Part shown: one piece after another, positions 1-7,584 of the stretch
Layout: the number at the start of each line of letters is the position of its first letter
Position numbering within the stretch: position 1 is the stretch's first letter
Translations under genes and position numbers: made by a program
From: CAYXPR01 sp964467255
GTDB taxonomy: Bacteria > Pseudomonadota > Alphaproteobacteria > Rickettsiales > RGZB01
Assembly: GCA_964467255.1 (NCBI GenBank)
Contig: CAYXPR010000003.1
Coordinates: 1 to 64,000, forward strand
Length of the DNA stretch: 64,000 nt
Direction: 5' to 3'
Notes under the pieces: generated by a model
What the model saw: only the letters and a program-made list of their open reading frames with translations
What the model was told of the DNA's origin: nothing
The model's database searches: none

Positions 1-649
1 GTGAAACGGAACGGGTAAACATGCTTTCATCCGGCGCTACCCACGGGTCTTCCAGCACCTTGCCTTCATAGGAAATATGCAGCAGGTTGGCGTCGGTGGA
101 ATAAGGTGGTTCATTTTCCTTATCGCGTGGAATTTCAATCTGGCGTTCGCGGGCATATTCCAGCAGCTTGGTGCGGCTGGTTAAATCCCACTCGCGCCAC
201 GGCGCAATCACTTTAATGTCGGGCTTTAATGCGTAATAGCCCACTTCAAAACGTACTTGGTCATTGCCTTTGCCAGTGGCGCCGTGCGACACGGCATCCG
301 CACCCGTTTCAATCGCAATTTCCACCTGACGTTTTGCAATCAGCGGGCGAGCGATGGATGTACCCAGCAAATATTTGCCTTCATACAGCGTGTTGGCGCG
401 GAACATCGGGAACACATAGTTCTTCACGAAGTCTTCGCGCAGATCTTCTACATAAATTTCTTTAATGCCCATGCGCTCGGCTTTGCGGCGCGCAGGTTCT
501 AATTCGCCGCCTTGACCAAGGTCAGCCGTGAACGTTACCACCTCGCATTGGTAATGCTCTTTGAGCCAATGCAGAATGATGGACGTATCCAGCCCGCCAG
601 AATAAGCGAGAACGACTTTCTTGATTTTCTTTTTACTGTTCGTAGCCAT
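1..649 (-). CDS. argG: Argininosuccinate synthase (N-terminal part)
   Basis: Cytosolic enzyme that joins citrulline and aspartate with ATP to make argininosuccinate in arginine synthesis. Translating the minus strand from the ATG at 649 gives 216 residues with no stop before the window edge, so roughly the first half of the usual ~400 residues is present. The PP-loop ATP-binding motif AYSGGLDTS lies at residues 15-23. Other family segments are visible: VVTFTADLGQG, GTSIARPLIAK, SHGATGKGNDQVRFE and a segment with PWREWDL. The Lys-rich start (MATNSKKKIKK) directly precedes the motif, as expected. A 94-residue gene lies 54 nt upstream on the same strand. Identification is firm. Confidence 0.95.
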   Translation of the reverse strand, partial: MATNSKKKIKKVVLAYSGGLDTSIILHWLKEHYQCEVVTFTADLGQGGELEPARRKAERMGIKEIYVEDLREDFVKNYVFPMFRANTLYEGKYLLGTSIARPLIAKRQVEIAIETGADAVSHGATGKGNDQVRFEVGYYALKPDIKVIAPWREWDLTSRTKLLEYARERQIEIPRDKENEPPYSTDANLLHISYEGKVLEDPWVAPDESMFTRSVS

Positions 650-703
650 AGCAGCGGTTTTCTATGCCAAAAGCCGTGCGGTAGCAAGCAATAAATTGCG
701 CGG

Positions 704-988
704 TTACTCTTTCGAGAATTTAGAAAGCTTGCGGCGGCGGCCTGCGCGGCTGGCCACTTTTACCATCTGGTTGCTGGCAGCGTCCCACGTATATTTCGTG
801 TGCACAATTTTGGTGCCCGTGGTCACGATATCGCCATTTTCCAGCTGCAGCACATCCATGCCTTTTTGCAGCGCTTCGTTAATCAGGCGCAGGGATTTAC
901 GCAAATATTCCGGATCGGCCATTGGCTCGGCGGCGGTGTTTGCGGCCTTGGACGGAAGGTTTTTTAAGATGTCTTTGATTGCCGTCAT
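704..988 (-). CDS. Small hypothetical protein upstream of argG
   Basis: A 94-residue soluble, basic protein that I do not recognise. It has no signal peptide or membrane segment. The N-terminal half looks helical (ILKNLPSKAANT, EYLRKSLRLINEALQKGMDVL) and the middle has a beta-like stretch (LQLENGDIVTTGTKIVHTKYTWD) ending in a basic tail (RAGRRRKLSKF). A strong ribosome site (AAGGAG about 9 nt before the ATG) supports translation from 988. It runs in the same direction as argG with a 54-nt gap and may be co-transcribed with it. Function unknown. Confidence 0.7.
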   Translation of the reverse strand: MTAIKDILKNLPSKAANTAAEPMADPEYLRKSLRLINEALQKGMDVLQLENGDIVTTGTKIVHTKYTWDAASNQMVKVASRAGRRRKLSKFSKE

Positions 989-1087
989 GATAAAGCGCTC
1001 CTTACAGGTTTTTTAAGAACCGGCCCCCTACCAGCCTCCAGCTTCTAAGGCCAGCTATACGCCCCTTGCGCCAATCGGTCAAGTCTC

Positions 1088-1109
1088 TTTAGTTAAAATT
1101 TTAACTAAA
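1088..1109. repeat. 22-bp perfect palindrome between valS and the argG-side gene
   Basis: The arm TTTAGTTAAAA is followed with no spacer by its exact reverse complement. It lies 29 nt beyond the valS stop and 99 nt before the start of the 94-residue gene, both on the minus strand. It could act as a dimeric operator for the argG-side genes or as an AT-rich hairpin after valS. The base of the stem is not GC-rich and no clear T-run follows, so a standard intrinsic terminator is less likely. Confidence 0.5.
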
Positions 1110-1137
1110 TTGTTGAGAGTTTCTACCGCTGGGGGCC

Positions 1138-3969
1138 TTAAGCAGCATCGCTCTTTTCAGAAAAGAGGGGCTGTAGTCTAAACTGACCATCAGCGGTGGT
1201 AAGCACGCCTTCGCCATCCAGATTTGGGGTAAATTCCAGCGCTCTGGCGTTGGTTACATCGGCTAAATCCTGCGCGGCAGCACCAAGCTTTGTTGTATCG
1301 CCGCTTACTTTCAGCACATCGAGTGGCCATTTGATGGACACATTCCGTTCCGCTTTTGCCTTACGCACCAGATTCAGCAGCTCCACCGCCAGCACGCCTG
1401 AGCCTTCCGCTTTTTCATCGCGCGGGAATGAGGCTGCTTGCGGCCACATGCCGCGTGCATGAATGCTGCCTGTTTTAGCATGGCGGCTATCAAAGACATG
1501 GCTGTAGAGCTCTTCGGTGATATGCGGCACGAACGGTGCAAACAAACGCAGCACGCCCTCAAGGCAGTGATACACGGCATGGATGGCGGAAAGCTGCTGC
1601 TTGGAAAGCGGCTCGCCTTCCTTGCCGTAAATACGCACCTTCACCAGCTCAAGGTAGTTGTCGCAAAAATCATTCCAGAAGAAGTCTTCAATCGCCACGC
1701 GCGCGTCGCAATATTCAAACGCTTCAAATTCCTTCGTCGCTTTTTCCACCGCGCGGGAAAGTCGTGTTAGAATCCACAAATCCAGCGTTTCGGTGATGAT
1801 GCCGTTCTTCACATCTTCTGCTGCGCTGACGGGTTCTTTCTCAATTTTTGCTAAGTGCGCGGTCACGAATTTCGTCGCGTTCCACAATTTGTTCACCAAC
1901 TTGTTGCCGATTTTAAGCACATCTTCGCTAAAGGCCGTGTCGGCACCAAGGCGGCTCGTCGAAGCCCAGTAACGCACCGCATCGGCACCCTTGTTCTGAA
2001 TAAGCTCCACCGGCGTCACCACATTGCCCTTGGATTTGCTCATTTTGGTTTTATCGCTCGCAAGGCACCAACCGGAAATCATCAGGTTTTTCCACGGAAT
2101 CGTGTTCTCGTGTAGGTGCGCTTTCACGATGGTGTAAAACGCCCAGGTGCGGATAATTTCATGCGCTTGCGGGCGCAAATCGGCGGGGAACAGTTTGGCA
2201 TGGCGAGCACCATCAATCGCCAATTCCTTCGTAATCGCCTTGCTCGAAAGTTGTGGGGAAACCGAACTCGTTGCCCACGTATCCATCACATCCATATCAG
2301 GCTCAATCAGGAAAATCTTTCCGTCTTTTTTTGCCAAGTAACTATTCGGCCATGCTTTCAGCTCGGCCATTTCGTCGCTGGTTTTAAATTTCTCAAAACC
2401 CTTCGGCGTGGTGCTTAAAGGGTTCACCGGAAGCTGTTCCACCGGCGCCACAATAATCGCACGCTCACCGATGCGTTTGCCAACCGTCAGCTCTTTGTAA
2501 GCACGGCCATCAAATTCACCTGCCACTTCCTCAAGCTCCACTTCCTGCGCATACCACACCGGAAACGGCACGCCGAAATAACGCTGGCGTGAAATGCACC
2601 AATCCCAGTTCAGCCCGTCAATCCATTGGTGGATGCGGATTTTCATGTATTCCGGATTCCAGTTGCACTCGTCTGCTTTCTTTTTCAGCTGCTCTTTCTG
2701 GTCGAGAATTTTTACGAACCATTGCTGCGTGGGCAGAATTTCAAGCGGTGCGCCGCTGCGTTCCGCGCACTTCACCGCATGGGTAATCGGTTTGGTTTCC
2801 GTCAGCAGATTCTTTTCTGCCAGCAGTTCCAGCACGCGTTCGCGCGCGCCCAAATGTTTTGGGTCTTTGTTGGTGCACTTTTTATTTTTTAGCTCTTCAA
2901 GCAACCTGATCGCCTCGCGAACATCCTTCGTATTTTTTGGAGAAAGTTGTGATTTTTCTTTTTTAGCTTCATACTGAAAACCAGATGAACCAACAAAATC
3001 AATAAGGTTCGGTTCTCCTGATTCGGGGCCATTTCCGATATACATTTTCAGAAAATCTATTTTTCCAAATTTATTTAAAAGTACTCGAATGGGCAGTCTA
3101 TGCTTGCGCCACCAGTGGATGTCCGTCTCGTCACCAAAGGTGCAGCACATCACCACACCGGTGCCTTTTTCTTTATCCACTTTTTCATCGGCGATAATCG
3201 GCACGCGCACACCAAAGAGCGGCGTCACCGCCTCAAGGCCTTCATATTTTTTTGCGTCACTCGGGTCGCACATCACCGCCACACACGCCGGAATCAACTC
3301 GGGGCGTGTAGTCATGATTTTCACTTCGCCTGCGCTCTCCCACGTGCCTTTTTTCACGAGGCCAAACAGAATATAATTTTCGGCGCTCGGCAGTTCTTTG
3401 TCTTCAATCTCAGCCTGCGCGATGGCGGTCTGGTCCACAGGGTCCCAGAACATCGGCTGCAGCTGGCGATACGCACGGTTTTTCTGGAACAAATCCAAAA
3501 AGCTCATCTGCGACAGCTTGCGGCTTTCAGCAGAAATGGTTTGGTATTCCTGCTTCCAATCCACCGACAGCGCAACCGATTTAAACAGCGCGCGGAATTC
3601 ATCTTCTGCTTCTTTCACCACACCTTCGCACACGGTGATAAATTCTTCGCGTGGCATGTCGGTCGCGCGCACTTTTTTCACTTTTTCCACCAAACGCTCG
3701 GTGGGCAAACCATTATCGTCAAACCCCATGGGGTAGAACACGTCTTTGCCAATCATGCGCTGAAAGCGTGCCACAAAATCCGCCTGCGTGTAGCTAAAAA
3801 TATGCCCCATATGCAGCAGGCCCGAAACGGTCGGCGGCGGCGTATCAATCACGAAGGTTTGGTCGCGGCTTTTATCGGCGCGCCAGCCATAAGTGTGCGC
3901 GGCATCCCACTGCTGTTGCCAGCGTGTTTCGGTTTCTTTCGCGTTATAATTTTGCGGCAGGTTCTTCAT
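1138..3969 (-). CDS. valS: Valyl-tRNA synthetase (archaeal/rickettsial type)
   Basis: Class I synthetase that charges tRNA-Val in the cytosol; 943 residues. The HIGH-type motif HMGH is at residues 53-56 after DTPPPTVSGLL, the KMSKS motif is near 641-645 (KMSKSKGNVV), and the editing domain lies between them (GTGVVMCCTFGDETD). The N-terminal wording (YPMGFDDNGLPTERLVEK, EYQTISAESRKLSQMSFLDL) resembles the archaeal-like ValRS of Rickettsia, as I recall it, rather than E. coli ValS. The C-terminus ends soon after the anticodon-binding region, without the long coiled coil of E. coli. Residues ~285-365 are encoded by unusually AT-rich DNA (about 2880-3110). The start overlaps the DoxX gene by 4 nt, so translation is probably coupled to the bufferin operon. 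Confidence 0.96.
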   Translation of the reverse strand: MKNLPQNYNAKETETRWQQQWDAAHTYGWRADKSRDQTFVIDTPPPTVSGLLHMGHIFSYTQADFVARFQRMIGKDVFYPMGFDDNGLPTERLVEKVKKVRATDMPREEFITVCEGVVKEAEDEFRALFKSVALSVDWKQEYQTISAESRKLSQMSFLDLFQKNRAYRQLQPMFWDPVDQTAIAQAEIEDKELPSAENYILFGLVKKGTWESAGEVKIMTTRPELIPACVAVMCDPSDAKKYEGLEAVTPLFGVRVPIIADEKVDKEKGTGVVMCCTFGDETDIHWWRKHRLPIRVLLNKFGKIDFLKMYIGNGPESGEPNLIDFVGSSGFQYEAKKEKSQLSPKNTKDVREAIRLLEELKNKKCTNKDPKHLGARERVLELLAEKNLLTETKPITHAVKCAERSGAPLEILPTQQWFVKILDQKEQLKKKADECNWNPEYMKIRIHQWIDGLNWDWCISRQRYFGVPFPVWYAQEVELEEVAGEFDGRAYKELTVGKRIGERAIIVAPVEQLPVNPLSTTPKGFEKFKTSDEMAELKAWPNSYLAKKDGKIFLIEPDMDVMDTWATSSVSPQLSSKAITKELAIDGARHAKLFPADLRPQAHEIIRTWAFYTIVKAHLHENTIPWKNLMISGWCLASDKTKMSKSKGNVVTPVELIQNKGADAVRYWASTSRLGADTAFSEDVLKIGNKLVNKLWNATKFVTAHLAKIEKEPVSAAEDVKNGIITETLDLWILTRLSRAVEKATKEFEAFEYCDARVAIEDFFWNDFCDNYLELVKVRIYGKEGEPLSKQQLSAIHAVYHCLEGVLRLFAPFVPHITEELYSHVFDSRHAKTGSIHARGMWPQAASFPRDEKAEGSGVLAVELLNLVRKAKAERNVSIKWPLDVLKVSGDTTKLGAAAQDLADVTNARALEFTPNLDGEGVLTTADGQFRLQPLFSEKSDAA

Positions 3970-4421
3970 GCCTTACACACGCCTTCACATTTTTTGTGGA
4001 TGAAATAATCAGCAGAAAATTTCCCTGCACCCTGAAATAAAATGAACGCCAGCAGCAAGCCCCAATAGGCATGTTCCATGCTGTGCTGATAGGTAAATTC
4101 AATCACTGCCGTCATCACCAGCAGCGCCGCAGCCGCTGCGCGCGCACCAAGCCCCGCCACCAGCAGCACAGGCGCAATTAATTCTGTTCCGGTGCCTAAA
4201 ATAGCCGCCAGCTTCACCGGCAGAAACGGCACCGGATGCTCATGCTCGAACAAAAACAATGTGCCGCTCCAATTGCCCAGTTTCAGCAAACCGGAATTGA
4301 AAAACACATACCCCACCACGAGCCGCGCCAACAGCGGCACCACAGGGCTTGCACAGTTTAGTGCGGAAATCACTTTTTTTGCCAGCGCGCACAGGCACGC
4401 CATTTTTTTGCATTCGGTCAT
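3966..4421 (-). CDS. DoxX-family membrane protein (BufD-like)
   Basis: A 151-residue inner-membrane protein with about four hydrophobic helices and the DoxX pattern (LLARLVVGYVFFNSGLLKL, ILGTGTELIAPVLLVAGL, VIEFTYQHSMEHAYWGLLLA). DoxX proteins are the usual fourth member of MNIO-peptide operons (BufD), proposed to act with the copper-binding product at the membrane; their exact role is unclear. Its start overlaps the DUF2063 gene by 4 nt and its end overlaps the valS start by 4 nt. The family is clear; the BufD role is inferred from the neighbours. Confidence 0.85.
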   Translation of the reverse strand: MTECKKMACLCALAKKVISALNCASPVVPLLARLVVGYVFFNSGLLKLGNWSGTLFLFEHEHPVPFLPVKLAAILGTGTELIAPVLLVAGLGARAAAAALLVMTAVIEFTYQHSMEHAYWGLLLAFILFQGAGKFSADYFIHKKCEGVCKA

Positions 4422-5188
4422 ACAGTCCTCAATGAGGTAAAAAGCCCTTGCACAATATGGTTTTTCAGCGCGTTTTCAAGGTCAAAATCAGCTTGCACCG
4501 CCGCCGCTGCTTCATAGGCTTCGAGCAGTGTATGCCCTTCATGGATGGCCGCAAGCATTTCAAACTCCGCCTCATTCATGGGTAAAACCTTCACCTCGCC
4601 TGCCTGTTTTGCCACACGCCAGAAGCCGCCACCCTTGCTCACATCCAGCGTTTCATCGCCCGTGCCGAATATCGCCACCTGCCAAATATTGTGAACCGGA
4701 AAATGCGATTCCACCAGCCGCACCGATGGGTGCAGTTTCAGCCGCAGCGCGGCAAATGCTTCCGGCCTCACGGCAAAGGTAGAGGGCTCAACGCTGCCTG
4801 CTTCTTCGGCAATCATGCTTTCATGCAGTGCGCGTTCCAGCCGCGCCACATCCGGCAGATATTCCAGCTTCCGCGCCGGCGCATAACCATTTAAAAATTC
4901 GGGGAAACCCGTGCCGTAAAATTCTAAGTTCCCATGTTGCTGCGGGTGGTGGCTGATAAATTCCCGCGCCGCCGCACGCATGAATTTCTTGCCCACAATT
5001 ACTTCGGTTGCGGGATAATGCTGGCACAGAACATCGGTCAGCGCGTTATAAGTGTGGCGCCAATAAATCTCCATCTGCGCGGTGGGTGAAATACCTCCCT
5101 GCGCTAAAAATTGTGCGGCGCCTTCCGCATCTTTTTCATAAATGCCGCTGATAAATTGCTGCTGCAGTTTCGCGAGTGGTGTCATCAC
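4418..5188 (-). CDS. DUF2063 / BufC-like MNIO partner protein
   Basis: A 256-residue soluble protein. The N-terminal part fits the DUF2063 family (LAKLQQQFISGIY, MEIYWRHTYNALTDVLCQHYPA, FISHHPQQHGNLEFYG, PDVARLERALHE). Family members were first labelled DNA-binding but are now known as recognition partners of MNIO enzymes, presenting the precursor peptide for Cys modification. The rest is a variable C-terminal domain. Overlaps of 4 nt with both neighbours show a tight operon. I infer that it helps the DUF692 enzyme upstream to modify the DUF2282 peptide. Confidence 0.85.
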   Translation of the reverse strand: MMTPLAKLQQQFISGIYEKDAEGAAQFLAQGGISPTAQMEIYWRHTYNALTDVLCQHYPATEVIVGKKFMRAAAREFISHHPQQHGNLEFYGTGFPEFLNGYAPARKLEYLPDVARLERALHESMIAEEAGSVEPSTFAVRPEAFAALRLKLHPSVRLVESHFPVHNIWQVAIFGTGDETLDVSKGGGFWRVAKQAGEVKVLPMNEAEFEMLAAIHEGHTLLEAYEAAAAVQADFDLENALKNHIVQGLFTSLRTV

Positions 5189-6036
5189 GCAGCCTGCCTA
5201 ATTTTATCTTGAATACCGCGCGCCGTGGCCGCTTCATCCAGCAACACCATGAAGGCCGGAATATCCGTATCCCACTCGATGGTAGTGGGCATTTGCCCGA
5301 AGCGGCGCACCGCTGCTTCATAGAGCGGCCACACCTCATCCCCCACGCGGCTCCCGTGGCTGTCGATCAGCACCAATTTGCCTTCATAGGCCTGCTCAGA
5401 AAAACCTGCCAGATGCATTTGCTGCACATGGCGGATGGGAATCGCGCCCAAATATTTTTCTGCATCCCAGCCGTGATTATGGCAGCTGACATATACGTTA
5501 TTCACATCCAGCAAAATGCCGCAGCCTGTGTTTTCCGCAATGGCCGTCATAAACTCCCATTCGGGAATGTGTGACTCTTTAAAACTTGCATAGCTGGAAG
5601 GGTTTTCGATGAGCATTTCACGCCCGAGCGCTTCTTGCACCTGCAGGATGTTTTGGCAAAACACGCCGAGGGATTCTTCGGTGTAAGGCACAGGCAATAA
5701 ATCAGGCACGCGCATATTTCCTGCCGCACTCCAGGAAAGATGATCGGATATGAGTGCAGGCTCAAACCGCGCCACAAACGCCTTCAGCGAAGCCAGATGC
5801 GCCGCATCTATTCCGCTGGCAGAACCCAGCGAAAGCCCCACCGCATGACCGCTTAAGGGGTAATCGGTACGGATCTTCTCCAGCATTTTGGTGGCTGGGT
5901 CACCGGGCAGGAAAAAGTTTTCCGCATGCACCTCAAAAAAGGAAACGGCAGGCTTTGTTTCCAAAACCTGCCGCAAATGTGCATGCCGAAGGCCAATCCC
6001 TACGCCGGAAAGCGGCGATGGTGAATATGTGGCCAT
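5185..6036 (-). CDS. DUF692 MNIO enzyme (BufB-like)
   Basis: A 283-residue multinuclear non-haem iron oxidative enzyme with a TIM-barrel fold. Metal-ligand segments of the family can be read in order: EVHAENFF, GHAVGLSLGS, ISDHLSW, IENPSSY, LLDVNNVYVS, MHLAGFSE and IDSHGSRVGDEVW. MNIOs use iron and oxygen to convert Cys residues of small peptides; in bufferins the product is thiooxazole rings that bind copper. It starts 11 nt after the precursor gene and overlaps the DUF2063 gene by 4 nt. Family assignment is firm; the substrate is inferred from the adjacent peptide gene. Confidence 0.92.
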   Translation of the reverse strand: MATYSPSPLSGVGIGLRHAHLRQVLETKPAVSFFEVHAENFFLPGDPATKMLEKIRTDYPLSGHAVGLSLGSASGIDAAHLASLKAFVARFEPALISDHLSWSAAGNMRVPDLLPVPYTEESLGVFCQNILQVQEALGREMLIENPSSYASFKESHIPEWEFMTAIAENTGCGILLDVNNVYVSCHNHGWDAEKYLGAIPIRHVQQMHLAGFSEQAYEGKLVLIDSHGSRVGDEVWPLYEAAVRRFGQMPTTIEWDTDIPAFMVLLDEAATARGIQDKIRQAA

Positions 6037-6047
6037 GGGCTAAAACA

Positions 6048-6299
6048 CTAGGCTTTCTGGCCGCCCACCAGTTTATCGCACAGGCCCTTTGGCACCAGCA
6101 CCCATTCTTCTGGATCAGCATCTTTTTTCGCAAGGCCGGCGCAAGAGTGCGTGCCGGATTTATTGGCGCAGTCATTCTTGCCAGCTTTCACGATGCCGTA
6201 GCATTTTTCCTGCTCTTCGGCATGTGCTGGCACAGAAAGCGTGGCGGCGGAAATAGCAATCAGGCCCGCAGCGGCCAGAAACTTAGACGTCGTATTCAT
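6048..6299 (-). CDS. DUF2282 bufferin precursor peptide (BufA1-like)
   Basis: An 83-residue exported peptide. A Sec signal peptide occupies residues 1-27, ending VPAHA. The mature part has four cysteines (C33, C44, C53, C74) in the DUF2282 pattern: KCYG, KNDCAN, HSCAGLA, DPEEW and VPKGLC. DUF2282 peptides are bufferin precursors: the partner MNIO modifies the Cys residues in the cytoplasm and the product is exported to bind copper. A ribosome site GGGAG lies about 7 nt before the start. It is the first gene of a four-gene buf-type operon that continues into valS. I found no clear ECF-sigma promoter upstream. Confidence 0.9.
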   Translation of the reverse strand: MNTTSKFLAAAGLIAISAATLSVPAHAEEQEKCYGIVKAGKNDCANKSGTHSCAGLAKKDADPEEWVLVPKGLCDKLVGGQKA

Positions 6300-6391
6300 G
6301 AAATACTCCCAAAAGAGGTTTAAAACGAGGCCTAGAGGAAACCACAGGGGCTTCTTTGCAGCAAGCGCTTATTTTGAAAACAGATTGATGC

Positions 6392-6838
6392 CTAATCGTC
6401 AACATCCGTTGCTTTTTCAGCAGCGCGGAGATGTTCAATCAGGTGACGGGTCACGTTCGTGCCGAGCAGTGCGGCGGCATCTGCCGCGCGGATCGCCAAC
6501 CCATCGGCTTCGTCTTCACGAATGGCCCCTTCTTTCACCATCTGGATGGTGATTTTGGTCGCCGCTACTAGTAAAATCTGGTTGCTGGAAGTCGTACGTT
6601 TTATTGCATTCGGCGCACGGTAACCAGAACTTGTTTCCGCCAATGAAAAGCTGGTATCAATCAAATCAGCAGGTGCGCAAGCCAGCGCTTTGGCAAGGCG
6701 CTCCATCCAGCTTTGAGTGAGCGCGCGTTGCCCCGCCTCAAGCCGCCACACCTGCGAGCGGTCCGTGCCGCACAGTTGCGCCAAGCTTTCCAGCGAAAGG
6801 CCTCTGGCCTCGCGTATCCTGCGGATGTTGTTCTGCAT
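6392..6838 (-). CDS. XRE-family HTH transcriptional regulator
   Basis: A 148-residue protein with an N-terminal Cro/C1-type helix-turn-helix (residues ~2-58: NNIRRIREARGLSLESLAQ, TDRSQVWRLEAGQRALTQ). The C-terminal part is helical and Ala-rich (ILLVAATKITIQMVKEGAIREDEADGLAIRA if read on), perhaps for dimer or ligand contacts. A longer reading frame reaches 6946, but the extra 36 residues run through the promoter/operator region, so I place the start at the Met beginning MQNNIRRIR. It is divergent from a second small HTH gene, with a 15-bp palindrome between them. Targets are unknown, perhaps itself and the neighbour. Confidence 0.82.
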   Translation of the reverse strand: MQNNIRRIREARGLSLESLAQLCGTDRSQVWRLEAGQRALTQSWMERLAKALACAPADLIDTSFSLAETSSGYRAPNAIKRTTSSNQILLVAATKITIQMVKEGAIREDEADGLAIRAADAAALLGTNVTRHLIEHLRAAEKATDVDD

Positions 6839-6873
6839 CCTTAGGTCATAGCACCACATCAATAGCAAATAAA

Positions 6874-6888
6874 TTGCCAATTTGGCAA
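6874..6888. promoter_or_regulatory. Putative operator palindrome in HTH divergon
   Basis: TTGCCAA-T-TTGGCAA, with perfect 7-bp arms, in the 93-nt gap between two divergent HTH genes. A TTGACA -35-like box lies just beyond it at 6895-6900, but no convincing -10 follows at normal spacing. The placement fits a binding site for one or both HTH proteins and self-repression of both promoters. Confidence 0.55.
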
Positions 6889-6931
6889 CGAGTGTTGACA
6901 ATATAGCATTGTTGTAGCAATCTATGGTTGT

Positions 6932-7159
6932 ATGAAGCTCGCACAATTTTTATATCAGCATGATTTGACGGACGCAGAGTTTGCCGCCCTCATCGGCGCA
7001 AGCCGCAGCCTGATAAGCCGTTACCGCGCGGGAAACCGCATCCCCGGAAAAACCCTCATGGTTAGGATTTATCGCGTCACGCAAGGTGCAGTGTGTCCGA
7101 ATGATTTTTATGACCTTCCGCCCCTAAAACCCACCACCACAAAGGGCGCGCATGGTTAG
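6932..7159 (+). CDS. Small Cro-like HTH protein
   Basis: A 75-residue protein dominated by a helix-turn-helix of the Cro/YdaS kind (LAQFLYQHDLTDAEFAALI, ASRSLISRYRAGNRIPG, LMVRIYRVTQGAV), followed by a short Pro/Lys tail. It is divergent from the XRE regulator and its last 8 nt overlap the next ORF. Such a pair resembles a phage-type repressor/Cro switch or an antitoxin, but no phage gene or recognisable toxin is nearby. The role as a local DNA-binding regulator is inferred. Confidence 0.72.
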   Translation: MKLAQFLYQHDLTDAEFAALIGASRSLISRYRAGNRIPGKTLMVRIYRVTQGAVCPNDFYDLPPLKPTTTKGAHG

Positions 7160-7358
7160 CATTCCTCCAAATGTGGTGGATTTAGCCACCGCCCTTCAAC
7201 TACTTAAGGTTGTGAAATCTACGCTTGAACACTGGCGCAAAGGTAAGGCCGGCTGGCCGGACGAAAACCTCGATGAAACCCTGCGTAATATTGCAATTTT
7301 ATCTGAAGAAATTGCCGCCACCAGCCACCGCATGGCGCGGAGGCCCCGCCCCAAGTAA
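7152..7358 (+). CDS. Small hypothetical protein after the Cro-like gene
   Basis: A 68-residue protein, mostly helical by appearance (VVDLATALQLLKVVKSTLEHWRK, NLDETLRNIAILSEEIAAT), with a basic C-terminus ending RRPRPK. No domain recognised. The ATG lies inside the end of the upstream HTH gene (8-nt overlap), so it is probably translated with it. It could be a partner of the HTH protein; I have no sequence evidence for a toxin fold. Confidence 0.55.
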   Translation: MVSIPPNVVDLATALQLLKVVKSTLEHWRKGKAGWPDENLDETLRNIAILSEEIAATSHRMARRPRPK

Positions 7359-7406
7359 TACACGTTTAGGTTGACTAATTGTCACGCGTGCAGTATTTCT
7401 TGGTTC

Positions 7407-7535
7407 ATGAAATGGCCGTTATTATTGTTAGCAATCTGGGTTAGTCCGCTGGTGTTGTTATTCACGCTGGGGTGGACAGTTCTGCGCCCAAAACCGCAGG
7501 CTGAAGCCCGCCCCATGCAAACACTGGCGGCATAA
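7407..7535 (+). CDS. Possible 42-residue membrane miniprotein
   Basis: A short reading frame with one strong hydrophobic segment (residues ~4-27: PLLLLAIWVSPLVLLFTLGW) and a polar Pro/Gln/Ala tail. It fills most of the 226-nt gap before ileS. No good ribosome site is visible before the ATG. A weak promoter-like pair (TTGACT at 7371, TATTTC at 7394, spacer 17) lies upstream. It may be a real single-pass membrane peptide or chance. Confidence 0.35.
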   Translation: MKWPLLLLAIWVSPLVLLFTLGWTVLRPKPQAEARPMQTLAA

Positions 7536-7584
7536 CTCAAAAAAAATTGCATCCTTTTAGGCTTGTCGCTATGCTCCCGCGCCT

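Noticed and set aside
3100..4008. Long plus-strand open frame (302 codons) opposite valS
   Set aside because: It lies entirely antisense to conserved valS sequence, is His/Phe-rich in the manner of reverse-complement shadows, and has no ribosome site.
6300..6391. ECF sigma-F type promoter before the bufferin precursor
   Set aside because: I looked for the Caulobacter-like motif known for some bufferin operons and did not see a convincing match.
7152..7358. Toxin of a toxin-antitoxin pair
   Set aside because: Its place beside an HTH gene is suggestive, but no toxin motif can be seen in the 68 residues.
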